Positions 1 to 9,582 are shown, counted from the first letter of the stretch. The stretch is DNA of 64,000 bases from WQXF01 sp031553615 (GCA_031553615.1 JAVBLJ010000010.1:62001-126000), one strand, 5' to 3'. Program-made: numbers and translations. The notes: generated by a model from the letters alone, not told the origin.

Positions 1-1139
1 AAATGGTCGCTGTATTCCGACGCAAAGCAGAAGCCGTAGCATGCGCCCGATTCCCACACGTCCCCCAGCGCCCAGTCCTTCCCGTGGGATTTCATCATGT
101 ATTCGGGGTGCTCGGCCAAAATGGCGGAATCCTTGCCCACGATCGATGGATTGAACCAAAGCCCCAGCCGCATGCCATGCCGCGCAAGCGCATCCCGAAT
201 CGGCTGCATGCCGCGCGGGAAACGTTGCGGATGCGGCATCCATTCGCCAATCACGCCAAACCAGCCGGTGTCGATCACAAAAACCTCGATGCCCATTTGG
301 TGGGCGATCTCGATCTCCGCCAGCATGCGCTGCTCGTTCATGTCCGCCAGGTAGGGCCGCCCATGAAAGTACTTCCCGCGTTCCTGATGGTGCCAGGTGT
401 TATAGAAAATGTAGGGCGTCCGCGAATCGCCGCCCGCATCCATTCCGTCGAGCGCAAAGGCGCGGTAGCTTTGCCTGAGCGCCGCCAGCTCTCGGCCGAA
501 ACCAATTTGTATCCACGGGGCACAGTATTGCGCTACGGGCTGCCCATCGTAGTAGTTTCCCTTTGACGAGGCGAGCAACATGCCCTCCGCCGTGGGCCAA
601 AACGCCAAGTAGTGATTGGGTGTCTGCGCGCCGTGCTCGTAGGCCAGCAACACCAGGTCCGCCCCTTGCCGATAGGCGACCAGCGGTCCCGGCAACTCCC
701 TTCCCAGCGCGGCTTCCGCTTCATAATGCAGTTCGGTGGGCAGATGCGCATGCTGGATGCGGTCAAAAACCGCAAGACGCAGCTCCTCCAAATCCCCCAC
801 CTCGCCCTGTAGCTTGCCGTACTCGATGTGTGAATCCTTGTCCACGCCCGCAAACACATCGGTGCCTTCCAGAGCGTATCGAAACCGGGCGATAGGGCAA
901 TCTGGGCGGAGCAAAATCTCCATGCGTAGCGTCGCGCGCTCGCTCACCTTGGCGCGAATCGCAATCCGCACCCCGTCGGTCGTCTGCTCCATGGCTTCGA
1001 TCGCCGGTTCCTTTGCCTGCATCCTGCCACCCGCTAAGGGGAAGGAGGGCAGCTTCCAGCGAAGCGGATGCTGATCACACGCAAAAACAATGCTCTCGCA
1101 CTCAAGCGCAATGCCATATTGGCCGATGTCCTCTCCCAT
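1..1139 (-). CDS. GH36-like alpha-galactosidase family protein (3' end beyond window)
   Basis: The window holds the first 379 or so residues, read from ATG at 1139; the rest lies off the left edge. After an N-terminal beta-sandwich (about 1-235), the barrel begins with YIFYNTWHH near residue 243. IDTGWFG (about 289-295), GEWMPHPQRFP (about 298-308) and MRLGLWFNP (about 323-331) follow the pattern of clan GH-D alpha-galactosidases. The expected catalytic aspartates lie mostly beyond the edge, so activity cannot be confirmed. There is no signal peptide, so it probably acts in the cytoplasm on an imported oligosaccharide. It starts 2 bp after the preceding glycosidase gene stops and is the last visible gene of the importer operon. 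Family assignment is fairly secure; substrate is inferred. Confidence 0.75.
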   Translation of the reverse strand, partial: MGEDIGQYGIALECESIVFACDQHPLRWKLPSFPLAGGRMQAKEPAIEAMEQTTDGVRIAIRAKVSERATLRMEILLRPDCPIARFRYALEGTDVFAGVDKDSHIEYGKLQGEVGDLEELRLAVFDRIQHAHLPTELHYEAEAALGRELPGPLVAYRQGADLVLLAYEHGAQTPNHYLAFWPTAEGMLLASSKGNYYDGQPVAQYCAPWIQIGFGRELAALRQSYRAFALDGMDAGGDSRTPYIFYNTWHHQERGKYFHGRPYLADMNEQRMLAEIEIAHQMGIEVFVIDTGWFGVIGEWMPHPQRFPRGMQPIRDALARHGMRLGLWFNPSIVGKDSAILAEHPEYMMKSHGKDWALGDVWESGACYGFCFASEYSDH

Positions 1140-1141
1140 CT

Positions 1142-3541
1142 TCAAACCTCCCCGCACTTTTCCAGCAGCACCTCAACGCGCTGCGGTACGCCAGGATGCA
1201 GCACCAGCTGGATCACCCGCTCACCGCTTGCGTCCTGCGCGCTCTCCTCCCAGGTCTGCCCGTCCACCAGCACGCCGCACCTCTCCTCCGCGTGAAAGCG
1301 AGCAAAGGTAGTGCCCGCGCCCGTAAGTTGGCATGTGAGCGCGCCCGCAGCATAAGCAAGGTGAGACACCGCCGCCCCATACGCATCCACAAGGTATAAG
1401 GGGTGTTTCTCGGTCTCGCAAAGCTCCACGCAAAGGGTGTGATGCGGCCCCGGCAATAGGTCTAAGGGCACCTTGCGGCTGCCCCACAGCGGTTGCCCGT
1501 CAACCCGCAGTGCGTGTATGCACTTGCCCACGCCCGTGCAGACGAAGTCGAGCCGCATGCCGCGGTAGTGCAGCCCCGTCAGCGCAAATGCGCCTGCTCC
1601 ACTGGGCGCAATGGTTACGCCCCCGCCATCCAGGTGTATCCCCAAATACCCCTCCAAGGTATCCTGATACCATCTGCGCATGCTATACGCCTGCCAGGTT
1701 CCGGATTCGCAGTTCCAGCGGTCCAGCTCCGGCGTGTCAGTCTCCACCAGGTAGGAAACGCCTTCGGGGCAGAGCAAACGCCCCGTCCAGTAGGAGACCC
1801 ATTCGGCCCAGGCAGCCAGGCAGGAGGTTCGGCCTGTGCGGTGGGCGAGCCGCACAAAAGCCCCATCCACCACCGGCCAAGTGCAGTGCAGCTGATTCGC
1901 ATCCCCATCGTATCCCAAATCCCAAACCGGGATAGAGCGCAGGTACGCTTTGGACATGCAGTGCTGCTCAATAAATTGCATGTAGGCTTCGGCTTTTCCT
2001 TCGACCAATTCGTGTAAATAGTCGTTTTCCCAAAAAAGGCTGGTCACATTGACCGATTGGCGGCGGACGCGGGTCGTGGCGTCAGCGGAGTTGACGTAGA
2101 TGCCCAATCCCTCGTCGAACAGCGTCGGTGTAAAGCGTGCACGGGTTTCAGCCAGGAATGTGCGCAACATGTCCGCCGTCGCTTCATCCTGCATCAGCTC
2201 CGCCAGCGTTTCCATGGCGCGCAGGGCGCAGTAAGCCAAGCTATTGTTGAAAAGGCTGATGTCGTCGCCGGTTTCCTGCATGAACGCCGGAAAATCCGGA
2301 AACAGGGACATGCCCGCGAAGAGCCCCAGTGGCCTCCCCTCCGCATCCGTGAGCGCGGCTCGCATCGCCCTGTCCAATATCCGCCGGGCAAACGCGTAGT
2401 GGGCGCGCACCTGCGCAAGGTCTCCCGTCATGCTCCAATGGTGATGCAGCAGGCAGAGGTACATGCTCTGCGCAGAGGGAGTCATGATAGAAGCCGGCGT
2501 ATTATCGTAGGCATACGCATGGGCAATGCCCCGCTCCGGATCGGACGATTGTTCAAAAAACGTCAGCATGTCGGCGATGAACCGCGCATCCCCCCAATAC
2601 AGGTTAGCGAGGCCGGAAATCATGGTGTCCCAACCCCACATCCAATATCGGGTCGTTTTGGCCCGCAGTCCGCCCGTCACCTCCCGCACCTTGAGCGACT
2701 CGTGGTAGAGCGGCGCCAACTGAAAAAACTGATCCAGCATCGGCTGATCGCTGGCCAAGCGAGGCATCGACGCCTGAACGGCCTCGTAGCGCGCTTTTTG
2801 CTTGGCAAGGGCTTCCGGCAGCCCCTTCAGCAGAGCGTCACTTCTTGCGCGGCCCAGCTCCGGCTCCTCCGCAAAGGAAAGTGCAAACGCATACGTGTTT
2901 TCCGCCTGCAAAACGTCAGTGGTCAAACAATACCGTCGGTTTTGTTCGGAAACGCTCAGCGAAAAACCGTGGCTGGTGCCCAGATGAATCGAAAGCTTCG
3001 AATGCTCCTGCGGATTCCGCTCTCCCTCCTCCGCAAAGCCGCCAACCAGCGCATTGCCTTGCACGTGCCACGGCCCCCAAACGCGGCGCATGCCCCGCCC
3101 CGAAAACAGGAAATCGCCCGTCTCTTGGGGAATCAACTGGGTGCTTTCCGAAAACTGGAGCCGAAAGCGAGTGCCCGGCGCAATCTCCTTGGGCGTGTGC
3201 ACGCAGAGCACCATGGCCTCCTCCACCGCGTACACGCCAAAGCGAAACGCATCCGCGCCCCTGCGCCACGTCGCGGTGAGCGCGTAGGGCAAAATCTGCA
3301 CTTCCTCGTAGGCGGGGGAAAACAGCTGGCCCTCGTGCTCCAAAAAGCAACGGAAACAATCGAACAAGCCTGCGCGAAACAAAATCGCGTTCCCGTCGTG
3401 GTGGCGCTTCGCGTAGTATTCCACCATGCCCACACCCGTTTCGCTGTAGGAAAAGGCCAGGCGGCCATCCGCAAACCACCGAGGCGCATGCGGAATCTCA
3501 TCCCGGCTGTGAATGACCCCATCGACGACTTGATATCTCAT
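1142..3541 (-). CDS. predicted (alpha/alpha)6-barrel glycosidase (GH63/trehalase-like)
   Basis: About 799 residues from the ATG at 3541, which overlaps the preceding stop as ATGA and has GGAGGGAG seven bases upstream. An in-frame start 30 bases earlier lacks a site. The N-terminal third looks like a beta-sandwich. The middle carries RYWMWGWDTMISGLANLYW near residue 300 and YDNTPASIMTPSAQS, as in six-hairpin glycosidases of the GH37/GH63/MGH1-like type. Near residue 630, NCESGTWQAYSMRRWYQDT is followed by a C-terminal beta domain. No signal peptide is visible, so it is cytoplasmic. It lies between an unrecognised glycosidase and the GH36-like gene, downstream of an importer. The fold is likely; specificity is unknown. 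Confidence 0.6.
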   Translation of the reverse strand: MRYQVVDGVIHSRDEIPHAPRWFADGRLAFSYSETGVGMVEYYAKRHHDGNAILFRAGLFDCFRCFLEHEGQLFSPAYEEVQILPYALTATWRRGADAFRFGVYAVEEAMVLCVHTPKEIAPGTRFRLQFSESTQLIPQETGDFLFSGRGMRRVWGPWHVQGNALVGGFAEEGERNPQEHSKLSIHLGTSHGFSLSVSEQNRRYCLTTDVLQAENTYAFALSFAEEPELGRARSDALLKGLPEALAKQKARYEAVQASMPRLASDQPMLDQFFQLAPLYHESLKVREVTGGLRAKTTRYWMWGWDTMISGLANLYWGDARFIADMLTFFEQSSDPERGIAHAYAYDNTPASIMTPSAQSMYLCLLHHHWSMTGDLAQVRAHYAFARRILDRAMRAALTDAEGRPLGLFAGMSLFPDFPAFMQETGDDISLFNNSLAYCALRAMETLAELMQDEATADMLRTFLAETRARFTPTLFDEGLGIYVNSADATTRVRRQSVNVTSLFWENDYLHELVEGKAEAYMQFIEQHCMSKAYLRSIPVWDLGYDGDANQLHCTWPVVDGAFVRLAHRTGRTSCLAAWAEWVSYWTGRLLCPEGVSYLVETDTPELDRWNCESGTWQAYSMRRWYQDTLEGYLGIHLDGGGVTIAPSGAGAFALTGLHYRGMRLDFVCTGVGKCIHALRVDGQPLWGSRKVPLDLLPGPHHTLCVELCETEKHPLYLVDAYGAAVSHLAYAAGALTCQLTGAGTTFARFHAEERCGVLVDGQTWEESAQDASGERVIQLVLHPGVPQRVEVLLEKCGEV

Positions 3542-5502
3542 GGTGCATCTCCCTCCGGCGGTACGTAGCAAAAGTCTTCGCCTTCAACCCGAATGGTTCT
3601 TCCCTCGTGCACGCAATCGACGTGCAGCGGATTGCCCGTCGGCTGGGTGCCCCGCGCCGTAAATACCAGCGAACCGTCCTGATAGGCGCACCCATTGTGG
3701 AAGCGATTCTCCGGCACACCCCATGCCCGAAGCACGCGCACCGCCTCGGCGGCGGAGGGCAGTTCCCGCTCCCAACGCGTCGCGCATCGGCAAAGCGCGG
3801 CGAACTCCTCCTGCGCCAAAGCTCCATCAGCAAAGAAAGTGCACTCGCCCGCCAGCAGCAGCCTCCCGCCGGATTCGGCATACCGCTGAAGGCTTTGTAA
3901 CACGCGCGCCTCCATGCACTCCGGTGCCAAATACACGACCGCATCGTAGCGCTGCGTACCATAGCAGGCCTGCAGCGCTCCCTGCGGCGTCGCGCGCTCA
4001 AACCGCACCGACCCGTTCCCGATCTCGGTACTGGGCATCAGGTCGCAAAGGTAGGTTTCGAATAGGGTGTTGGTGAAGCGCAGCACCTGGGGCAGCAGCC
4101 CCTGTCCGCGCACGACGAGGGCCTCCTTGCGCGCCAAGTACCAGTTGCTGACCGCCTCTGCCCCAAATACCACAAGCACGCGGCAATCCGGAAGGCTCCG
4201 CTGCACCCCGTCCAGTTCGGCGATGCGCCGCTCCATGGCCTCTACGCCTTCCAGCCCGCCCGGATGCTTGAGCCGGTAAACGCCCGGTTCGTTGGGGCAT
4301 TCGTAGCCCAGGTGATGGGTGCGGCCGCCAAATCGGGCGTTGTTCCAGCTTTCCTCCCAGTAGGTATCGAGCTGCTGGGTGTTTCCGGAGTACCACATAT
4401 TGTAGAACGGCCCGCCCCACTTGTGCGCCAGCGCGAGGCGAATCGGCATGATCACAAACTCATCGGTTTGGGCAAAATCCCGCCGGACTTCCCACCAATC
4501 CAGTGCATTGTGGAGCACATCCACGGAAAAATCGGTGGGATCGCCCCAAAAGGTGGGGTGCACACCCACGAACGCATCAGGCCCAAAGCGGCGCTTCGTT
4601 TCGCTATAAAACCAATCGTTGTTCTCCCGCATGCGCCCGCGCAGGATCGATAGATAATCGCGGATCACGCGGATGGGCATCCCCGGCTGATCGGAGGGCG
4701 CAACGGCAAAGCAGAGCATGTCCTCGTCCAAATCGCGGCTCGTCTGGGCAGCATAGCGCGATTTCATGCCCTTCGAATAGGGAAACGCATCCACAAAAAA
4801 CAAACCGTCTTCACAAGAAAGGGCCAGGTCGTAGCCCCACTCATCGTTGGCCGCGCCGCCTAGCGGCAAATCCTTCACCAGGTCAAACATCGTGCCGTAG
4901 AAATCATGCAGCGATTCATGGAATAGGTCGGGGATCGCGTGGGTAAAGATGGGGGCGATCAGCGCGGTCTTTCCTGCGCTGGCCGAGCCTGCCTGCACGC
5001 GGTACGCAGTGCTCTCCCCCCGCTCCTCCAGGGTGACCTCGGCGCGCATAAGCGAGCCGGGCCGATAGGTTCCCGGCCCATCCTTCTCAAATATCCAAGC
5101 GAAGCACCGCTCCGGGCCGGTCGCGCACCGTGCGCGGCCCACATGCCCCCGCACCGGATTCTCCCGCACGAAGGCGCACGCACCGCTCTCGTCCAGCGTG
5201 TGCTCCCAAAAGCGAACACTCTCCCCCTCCCCTTCGGGCTGATGCCGCAGAAAGTCGGCCACCTCGCCGCGCGCGTCGATGTCCAGCAACAGACCGCGTC
5301 CGTCTTCGGCCAGCGTCTGCGCCGCCTGCCGGATAGCCGCCTGCAACAGCGGATCGGCGAACGGCCTGTGCACGTGGTGAAAGCTCACGTACAGCAGGTC
5401 AAATGCAAACCTGCCCATGCAGTCCGCAAGCCCGCCCGCAAGCCTTCCGCCTGTAACGACTTCCTCATCCCATTTCCAATACAGTATCTTCGGGTGTCGC
5501 AT
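3538..5502 (-). CDS. predicted TIM-barrel glycosidase, family not recognised
   Basis: 654 residues starting MRHPKILYWKWDEE at 5502; GAGGAG lies just upstream and an earlier in-frame start does not have one. Features that suggest a sugar-active barrel are WKWDEEVVTGG near residue 10, LLYVSFHHVHRP near 37, NDEWGYDLALS near 235, VGVHPTFWGDPTDF near 330 and many buried aromatics. A Rossmann-like segment (LVVFGAEAVSNWYL, VVYLAPECMEARVLQSL) and a short beta domain follow, resembling the glutamine-amidotransferase-like domain that follows some glycosidase barrels. I cannot place it in a GH family with confidence. It has no signal peptide. It follows the importer's binding-protein gene after a strong stem-loop and overlaps the next glycosidase by 4 bp, so it probably handles the same imported glycan. 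Confidence 0.5.
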   Translation of the reverse strand: MRHPKILYWKWDEEVVTGGRLAGGLADCMGRFAFDLLYVSFHHVHRPFADPLLQAAIRQAAQTLAEDGRGLLLDIDARGEVADFLRHQPEGEGESVRFWEHTLDESGACAFVRENPVRGHVGRARCATGPERCFAWIFEKDGPGTYRPGSLMRAEVTLEERGESTAYRVQAGSASAGKTALIAPIFTHAIPDLFHESLHDFYGTMFDLVKDLPLGGAANDEWGYDLALSCEDGLFFVDAFPYSKGMKSRYAAQTSRDLDEDMLCFAVAPSDQPGMPIRVIRDYLSILRGRMRENNDWFYSETKRRFGPDAFVGVHPTFWGDPTDFSVDVLHNALDWWEVRRDFAQTDEFVIMPIRLALAHKWGGPFYNMWYSGNTQQLDTYWEESWNNARFGGRTHHLGYECPNEPGVYRLKHPGGLEGVEAMERRIAELDGVQRSLPDCRVLVVFGAEAVSNWYLARKEALVVRGQGLLPQVLRFTNTLFETYLCDLMPSTEIGNGSVRFERATPQGALQACYGTQRYDAVVYLAPECMEARVLQSLQRYAESGGRLLLAGECTFFADGALAQEEFAALCRCATRWERELPSAAEAVRVLRAWGVPENRFHNGCAYQDGSLVFTARGTQPTGNPLHVDCVHEGRTIRVEGEDFCYVPPEGDAP

Positions 5503-5517
5503 ATTTCTCCTCAATAG

Positions 5518-5580
5518 AGGGGCCGCCGAGGGTAACGTCACCGTATTCGCATCCGGAACGCTTCCCCCTCGGCAGCCCCT
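5518..5580 (-). other. strong intercistronic stem-loop between binding-protein and glycosidase genes
   Basis: On the minus strand AGGGGCTGCCGAGGG (5580-5566) pairs with a near-perfect complement at 5532-5518 around a 33-base loop. No U-tract follows; the next gene's ribosome binding site comes immediately after. This is more like an mRNA-stabilising or partial-attenuation hairpin than a terminator. It would help keep binding-protein message above glycosidase message. Confidence 0.6.
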
Positions 5581-5615
5581 GCATGTCCCAATCGATTGTT
5601 GTCCCTAACCCTTTG

Positions 5616-7526
5616 TTACTGCGCGTAGCCTTCCATATAGGTCGCCCAATCCTCAGCATACTGAGTCTTCATCAGTTCTTCGCATGCCGCCAGGGTCTCT
5701 TCGGTAAGGCCGTTCATGGTGGCAAAGTCTATCATGTCCTGATACGCCTTCTCGAACTCGTCATCGGTGCGGGCCGCCAAGCACTTGGTGAGCAGCGACT
5801 CGTATCCGGTTCCGCGGACGTCCCAGAAGCGCTTCACTTCGGGCACTTCGTTGTTGAAGTTCCAAATATCGCAAGTGGTGACGATGGCATTCCTGGATTT
5901 GAGCAGGGGATCGAACAGACCCGAGGCAAACACGGTGTTCGCGCCTGCGCCCACGCGCTCCACGCTGCCCAGATCATACTGGAAGCGGGGCGCATTCAGG
6001 CCGCCGCCCTGGTAGCCTACATACATGTTGGGGTAAGCGGGGCACTTGGTGTACATGGTGTCGCTTGTGCGGGAAACCACCAGGTTATAGCGCTCGTTCG
6101 CGCCGTTCTCGACATTGAAAACCAGGTTATCTTCTAGCTCCTTGTTGGTGAAGCGGCGCACGCCGTCCACTTCCTCCCACAGACCGGCGGTCTTGGGGCC
6201 CCAGCTGACCAGCTTCTGGCCCAGGTCGGTGTACATGAAGTCCAGCCAGGCAAGGATCTGCGGCAGGTCCTCTTCGGCCACCTTGTCCTTGAAGATGCTG
6301 ATCTGATCGTAGCCCTTGATTTCCTGATTCTGCACCAGATAGGTGGAGGTGTCCTGGGGGATGTCGAAGTATACCTTGCGGTACTGATAGGGCTTGCCGG
6401 CAGCCGCCAGCTTGGCCGCATCCGGCGCGAGCCACGCATACGCTACGGCGTATTCACCGTTGTTCATGCGATCCATGAAGATTTCATTGTTCTCAATCAG
6501 GCAAGATTCCGGCGCAATGCCATCGCGGACGAACTGGCCAAACTGTTTCACATCGGCTTTGAACCAGTCCTTCATGTAGCCTAGCTGAATCTTCTTTTCG
6601 GTGAGATCAAAGTAGGTGAAATAGTTGAAGCTGGTGCGGCCGTCCATCATGTTGCGCAACCAGGCCATCAGCGCCCAGTTGTCCTGTCCGGCGGACACGA
6701 AGGTAGGATACACCGGCTTGTCGCCTTCGGTAATCTTGTTCTCGTCGATCACCTTCTTCATGCTGTAGAAGAAGTCAACCACGTCTTGGCGGGACTTGAG
6801 CGGCACATCGTAGACTTCCTCGCGGGTGAACGCGCCGTTCTTTACGTAGAGTTCCTCAATCTCTTTCTGCGTCTTGGCTTGAGGATACATCAGCTTCAGG
6901 ATGTCGTCGCGCACCAGGATGTAAGACAGGTCGCCGGCCCGGTCGGTGGGCACGGAGATGCTGGCGTAGCGCTGCATGTCGGTATCCGGGTACAGCGTCT
7001 GAATGCAGGTGGCGTTGTTGCCCACGTTCATGTAGATGCCATACTGACGCCCGGTGTTGTTGTAGCCCTTGGCCAGCGTGCGCGGCGCGTACTGCTGCAG
7101 CTGCGCATAGATGTTGGGGCAATACTGGGGAATCAGCTCGGTCAGGTCGTAGAGCTTACCCGCTTGGATCAGGTCGTCGTTGATGACGTTGTAGCCCAAT
7201 TCCGGGAACTCGTTGGTGGCAGCCAGCACCGCCAGCTTGGATGCCAAATCCATGCCGCCGTTGTCAAAGCTGTTTTCCCCATCCAGCGTGATGCCGAACA
7301 GGCGCGCGATCTCAGGGCTGACCACGTCGTCGGGCGATACAACGCGCTTGGCGTCGCCGGTGCCGTGGCCGTTCCAAACGCGCAGCGTCAGCTGTTTACC
7401 GGTCCAATCCGGCAGCTCGGAGCTATCGGTTGCACCTTCGGCGTGCGCCGGTACAAACGCCGCGACAGAGAGGACGAGCAACAGCGCCATCACCAGGGCA
7501 AGAATGCGAGGTTTCCGAATACTCAT
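5616..7526 (-). CDS. extracellular solute-binding protein of LplA/YtcQ type
   Basis: 636 residues from ATG 7526, with AAGGAGGAAGAACC before it; the open frame extends further upstream but without a site. A signal peptide (MSIRKPRILALVMALLLVLS, ending near AHA/E) is clear. There is no lipobox cysteine, unusual because Gram-positive binding proteins are normally lipid-anchored. The mature protein shows the long substrate-binding fold of the LplA/YtcQ group, with WNGHGTGDAKR near the start and many surface aromatics. It binds a carbohydrate outside the membrane and delivers it to the two permeases encoded immediately upstream. No ATPase gene is nearby, as is usual for these systems, which share an MsmX-type ATPase encoded elsewhere. 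Confidence 0.88.
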   Translation of the reverse strand: MSIRKPRILALVMALLLVLSVAAFVPAHAEGATDSSELPDWTGKQLTLRVWNGHGTGDAKRVVSPDDVVSPEIARLFGITLDGENSFDNGGMDLASKLAVLAATNEFPELGYNVINDDLIQAGKLYDLTELIPQYCPNIYAQLQQYAPRTLAKGYNNTGRQYGIYMNVGNNATCIQTLYPDTDMQRYASISVPTDRAGDLSYILVRDDILKLMYPQAKTQKEIEELYVKNGAFTREEVYDVPLKSRQDVVDFFYSMKKVIDENKITEGDKPVYPTFVSAGQDNWALMAWLRNMMDGRTSFNYFTYFDLTEKKIQLGYMKDWFKADVKQFGQFVRDGIAPESCLIENNEIFMDRMNNGEYAVAYAWLAPDAAKLAAAGKPYQYRKVYFDIPQDTSTYLVQNQEIKGYDQISIFKDKVAEEDLPQILAWLDFMYTDLGQKLVSWGPKTAGLWEEVDGVRRFTNKELEDNLVFNVENGANERYNLVVSRTSDTMYTKCPAYPNMYVGYQGGGLNAPRFQYDLGSVERVGAGANTVFASGLFDPLLKSRNAIVTTCDIWNFNNEVPEVKRFWDVRGTGYESLLTKCLAARTDDEFEKAYQDMIDFATMNGLTEETLAACEELMKTQYAEDWATYMEGYAQ

Positions 7527-7621
7527 GGTTCTTCCTCCTTGATATATGTTGATAGACCAACGCCTATCGGGCACAAAAAGGGGTGTCGCATAAAGAGTGT
7601 TATACAAAAGACACCTCAACC

Positions 7622-8518
7622 TCACTCTTTGATGCTTCCCACCAGCAGACCCTTCACGAAATACTTCTGCAAAAATGGATAGACCATGATGATGGGTAGA
7701 GTGGTAAGGATGATCTGTGCGTTGCGCAGACCGGCCGACGTGCCCGAGGTGCTTGCCGGGGGGATCGCTCCGTTCATAATCGCGCTCTGGATCATTTTTG
7801 CCACCCGATCCTGCTCGCGAAGCACGCGCTGCAGCTCAAAGGCCAGCGTGGTCCACTTGACCGATTGCACAAAGTACAGGCTGGTGGTCCAATCGTTCCA
7901 ATGAAACACCGCCGAAAACAAGATCAGCGTCGCCATGATAGGCATGCACAGGGGCATGTAGATTCGCAGCATGATTTGGGCATCGTTGGCTCCATCCAGC
8001 TTGGCGGATTCTTCCAAGCTGTCTGGAACCGTTTGCAGGTAGGTTCTCAGCAGTATGAAGTTGAAGAAAGAGAAGCCCACCGGTAGCACATAGACCCAAA
8101 AGGAGTTGAGCAACTTCAGTTGGCTGTATAGAATATAGGTGGGGATAAGTCCAGCGCTGATGTAGGAGGGGATCATCAACAGAAAAACGATCCCCTTGCG
8201 CCCCTCTAAGTATTTTTTGGATAGCGCGTAGGAAGCGGTGAAATTCACCAGCAGGCTGAGCGGGATGCCAACCGCCAGCCGCATCAGCGTCACCTGCGCC
8301 GCCCTCCAGATGGCGGAGTCCGCCAGCAAGGCTTGAAAATTCATGAGCGTGAAGCGCTTTGGCCAAAGCATCAGCCCGGAAACCGTGGCGGTGGCGTTGT
8401 CGTTCAGCGCCACCGAAAGCACGTGCAGATAGGGGTATAGCACGATGATGCTGAACAGCACCATGAACGCCATGTTCAAGGCGTTGAAGATGCGGTAACC
8501 GGTCGTTTTGTGATGCAT
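7622..8518 (-). CDS. carbohydrate ABC transporter permease, LplC/YtcP type
   Basis: 298 residues starting MHHKTTGYRIFN, with AGGAGGGGAGAAG before the ATG. It has about six membrane helices, the first at about residues 12-33. The permease EAA loop reads ESAKLDGANDAQIMLRIYMPL near residue 190. The C-terminus (MVYPFLQKYFVKGLLVGSIKE) is the typical ending of LplC-type permeases. It would form a heterodimeric channel with the LplB-type protein encoded 11 bp upstream. The binding-protein gene starts 95 bp downstream. Assignment is firm; the sugar is unknown. Confidence 0.92.
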   Translation of the reverse strand: MHHKTTGYRIFNALNMAFMVLFSIIVLYPYLHVLSVALNDNATATVSGLMLWPKRFTLMNFQALLADSAIWRAAQVTLMRLAVGIPLSLLVNFTASYALSKKYLEGRKGIVFLLMIPSYISAGLIPTYILYSQLKLLNSFWVYVLPVGFSFFNFILLRTYLQTVPDSLEESAKLDGANDAQIMLRIYMPLCMPIMATLILFSAVFHWNDWTTSLYFVQSVKWTTLAFELQRVLREQDRVAKMIQSAIMNGAIPPASTSGTSAGLRNAQIILTTLPIIMVYPFLQKYFVKGLLVGSIKE

Positions 8519-8529
8519 CTTCTCCCCTC

Positions 8530-9444
8530 CTAAAACACGCTGGTATCGCCAATTTTCTTGGTGATTATGTTGGCAATCACCGTCAGAAAAAGTGCGATCA
8601 GGCCGCGCATCAAGCCCACTGCGGTGGCCAACGAATATCCGCGCTGCTGCAGGCCAAACTTGTACACCACGGTATCGATGGTTTCGAAGTTGATGAACGC
8701 ATTCTGCAGGCCAAACACCAGCTCGAAGTTGCTGGAAAGAATGCCGCCAATGTTGAGAATGAACATCACCGCGATGGTGGGCGCGATGGAGGGCAACGTC
8801 ACGTGGCGAACCTGCTGCAACCGGCTAGCGCCGTCGATGGCCGCCGCCTCATAAAGCTGGGGGTCCACCCCGGTGATGGCCGCCAGAAAAATGATGGATT
8901 GAAAGCCCATGTTTTTCCAAAGGTTCAGCACCACCAAAAAGGGCACAAACAGCTCGTTCCGCGAAAGATACAGCACCCGTTCCCGCCCCGGCATAAGCAG
9001 ACAAAGCAGATCGTTGATGGGCCCGTAATCCGAAAAAACCACCATGCAGATGCCGATCACGGAAATCCAGGAAAGGAAGTTCGGCATATAGCTGACGGTC
9101 TGCACAATCTTCTTGAAGCGTATCGCCCGCAGCTCGTTCAGCAGCAGCGCAAAGAGGATGGGCGCCGGAAACCCGATGAGCAGATTGAGCGTGGAGAGCA
9201 TCAAGGTGTTGCCAATGGAGCGCATAATCGGCGCGAATTTGACGACCTCGATGAAGTGAGCAAACCCATAGTTGGCCGCCCAAGGACTGCCCAGGGGGCC
9301 CTTCCAGATGTTGTAATCCTTAAAGGCCACAATGAGCCCGGACAGGGGCAGATACGCAAACACCAGTGAAAACAAAATCGCCGGAAGTGTAAGCCCAAAT
9401 AGAAAGGTGTGCTTTCGCAAGCTACGAACGAATCGCAACGCCAC
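8530..9444 (-). CDS. carbohydrate ABC transporter permease, LplB/YtcN type
   Basis: 304 residues. The first membrane segment lies at about 12-34 and the sequence runs through AFKDYNIWKGPLGSPW, typical of LplB permeases. The EAA loop is YEAAAIDGASRLQQVRHVTLP near residue 210. The start is uncertain: GTG at 9444 has AAGGGGG only one base away, while a TTG at 9438 has better spacing and removes two residues. This is the first gene of the leftward operon, divergent from the YesN-like regulator with a 198-bp shared upstream region. That arrangement suggests the regulator controls this operon. Confidence 0.9.
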   Translation of the reverse strand: MALRFVRSLRKHTFLFGLTLPAILFSLVFAYLPLSGLIVAFKDYNIWKGPLGSPWAANYGFAHFIEVVKFAPIMRSIGNTLMLSTLNLLIGFPAPILFALLLNELRAIRFKKIVQTVSYMPNFLSWISVIGICMVVFSDYGPINDLLCLLMPGRERVLYLSRNELFVPFLVVLNLWKNMGFQSIIFLAAITGVDPQLYEAAAIDGASRLQQVRHVTLPSIAPTIAVMFILNIGGILSSNFELVFGLQNAFINFETIDTVVYKFGLQQRGYSLATAVGLMRGLIALFLTVIANIITKKIGDTSVF

Positions 9445-9470
9445 GCCCCCTTACAGCTTTTGCTGAGATC

Positions 9471-9499
9471 ATTGTACCGTCGACAGCTGAAAAAATGAA
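9471..9499 (-). promoter_or_regulatory. weak candidate promoter of first importer operon
   Basis: On the minus strand TTCATT (9499-9494) and TACAAT (9476-9471) are separated by 17 bases. The -35 is poor, as expected for an operon needing an activator such as the neighbouring AraC-type response regulator. Confidence 0.3.
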
Positions 9500-9552
9500 G
9501 CTCGAATCTGGAGATGAAAAAACGGTTTTGAGAGATGTTGCCCAAAAAACGT

Positions 9553-9582
9553 TTGTTGAAATGTCACCCTTTGTGCTATGCT
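9553..9582 (+). promoter_or_regulatory. candidate promoter of yesN-yesM-like pair
   Basis: TTGTTG at 9553-9558 and TATGCT at 9577-9582 with an 18-base spacer, 60 bp before the regulator's ATG. Confidence 0.4.

Noticed and set aside
2057..3568. 503-codon open frame on the plus strand
   Set aside because: Antisense to the (alpha/alpha)6 glycosidase; Arg/Gln/His-rich composition typical of a shadow frame.
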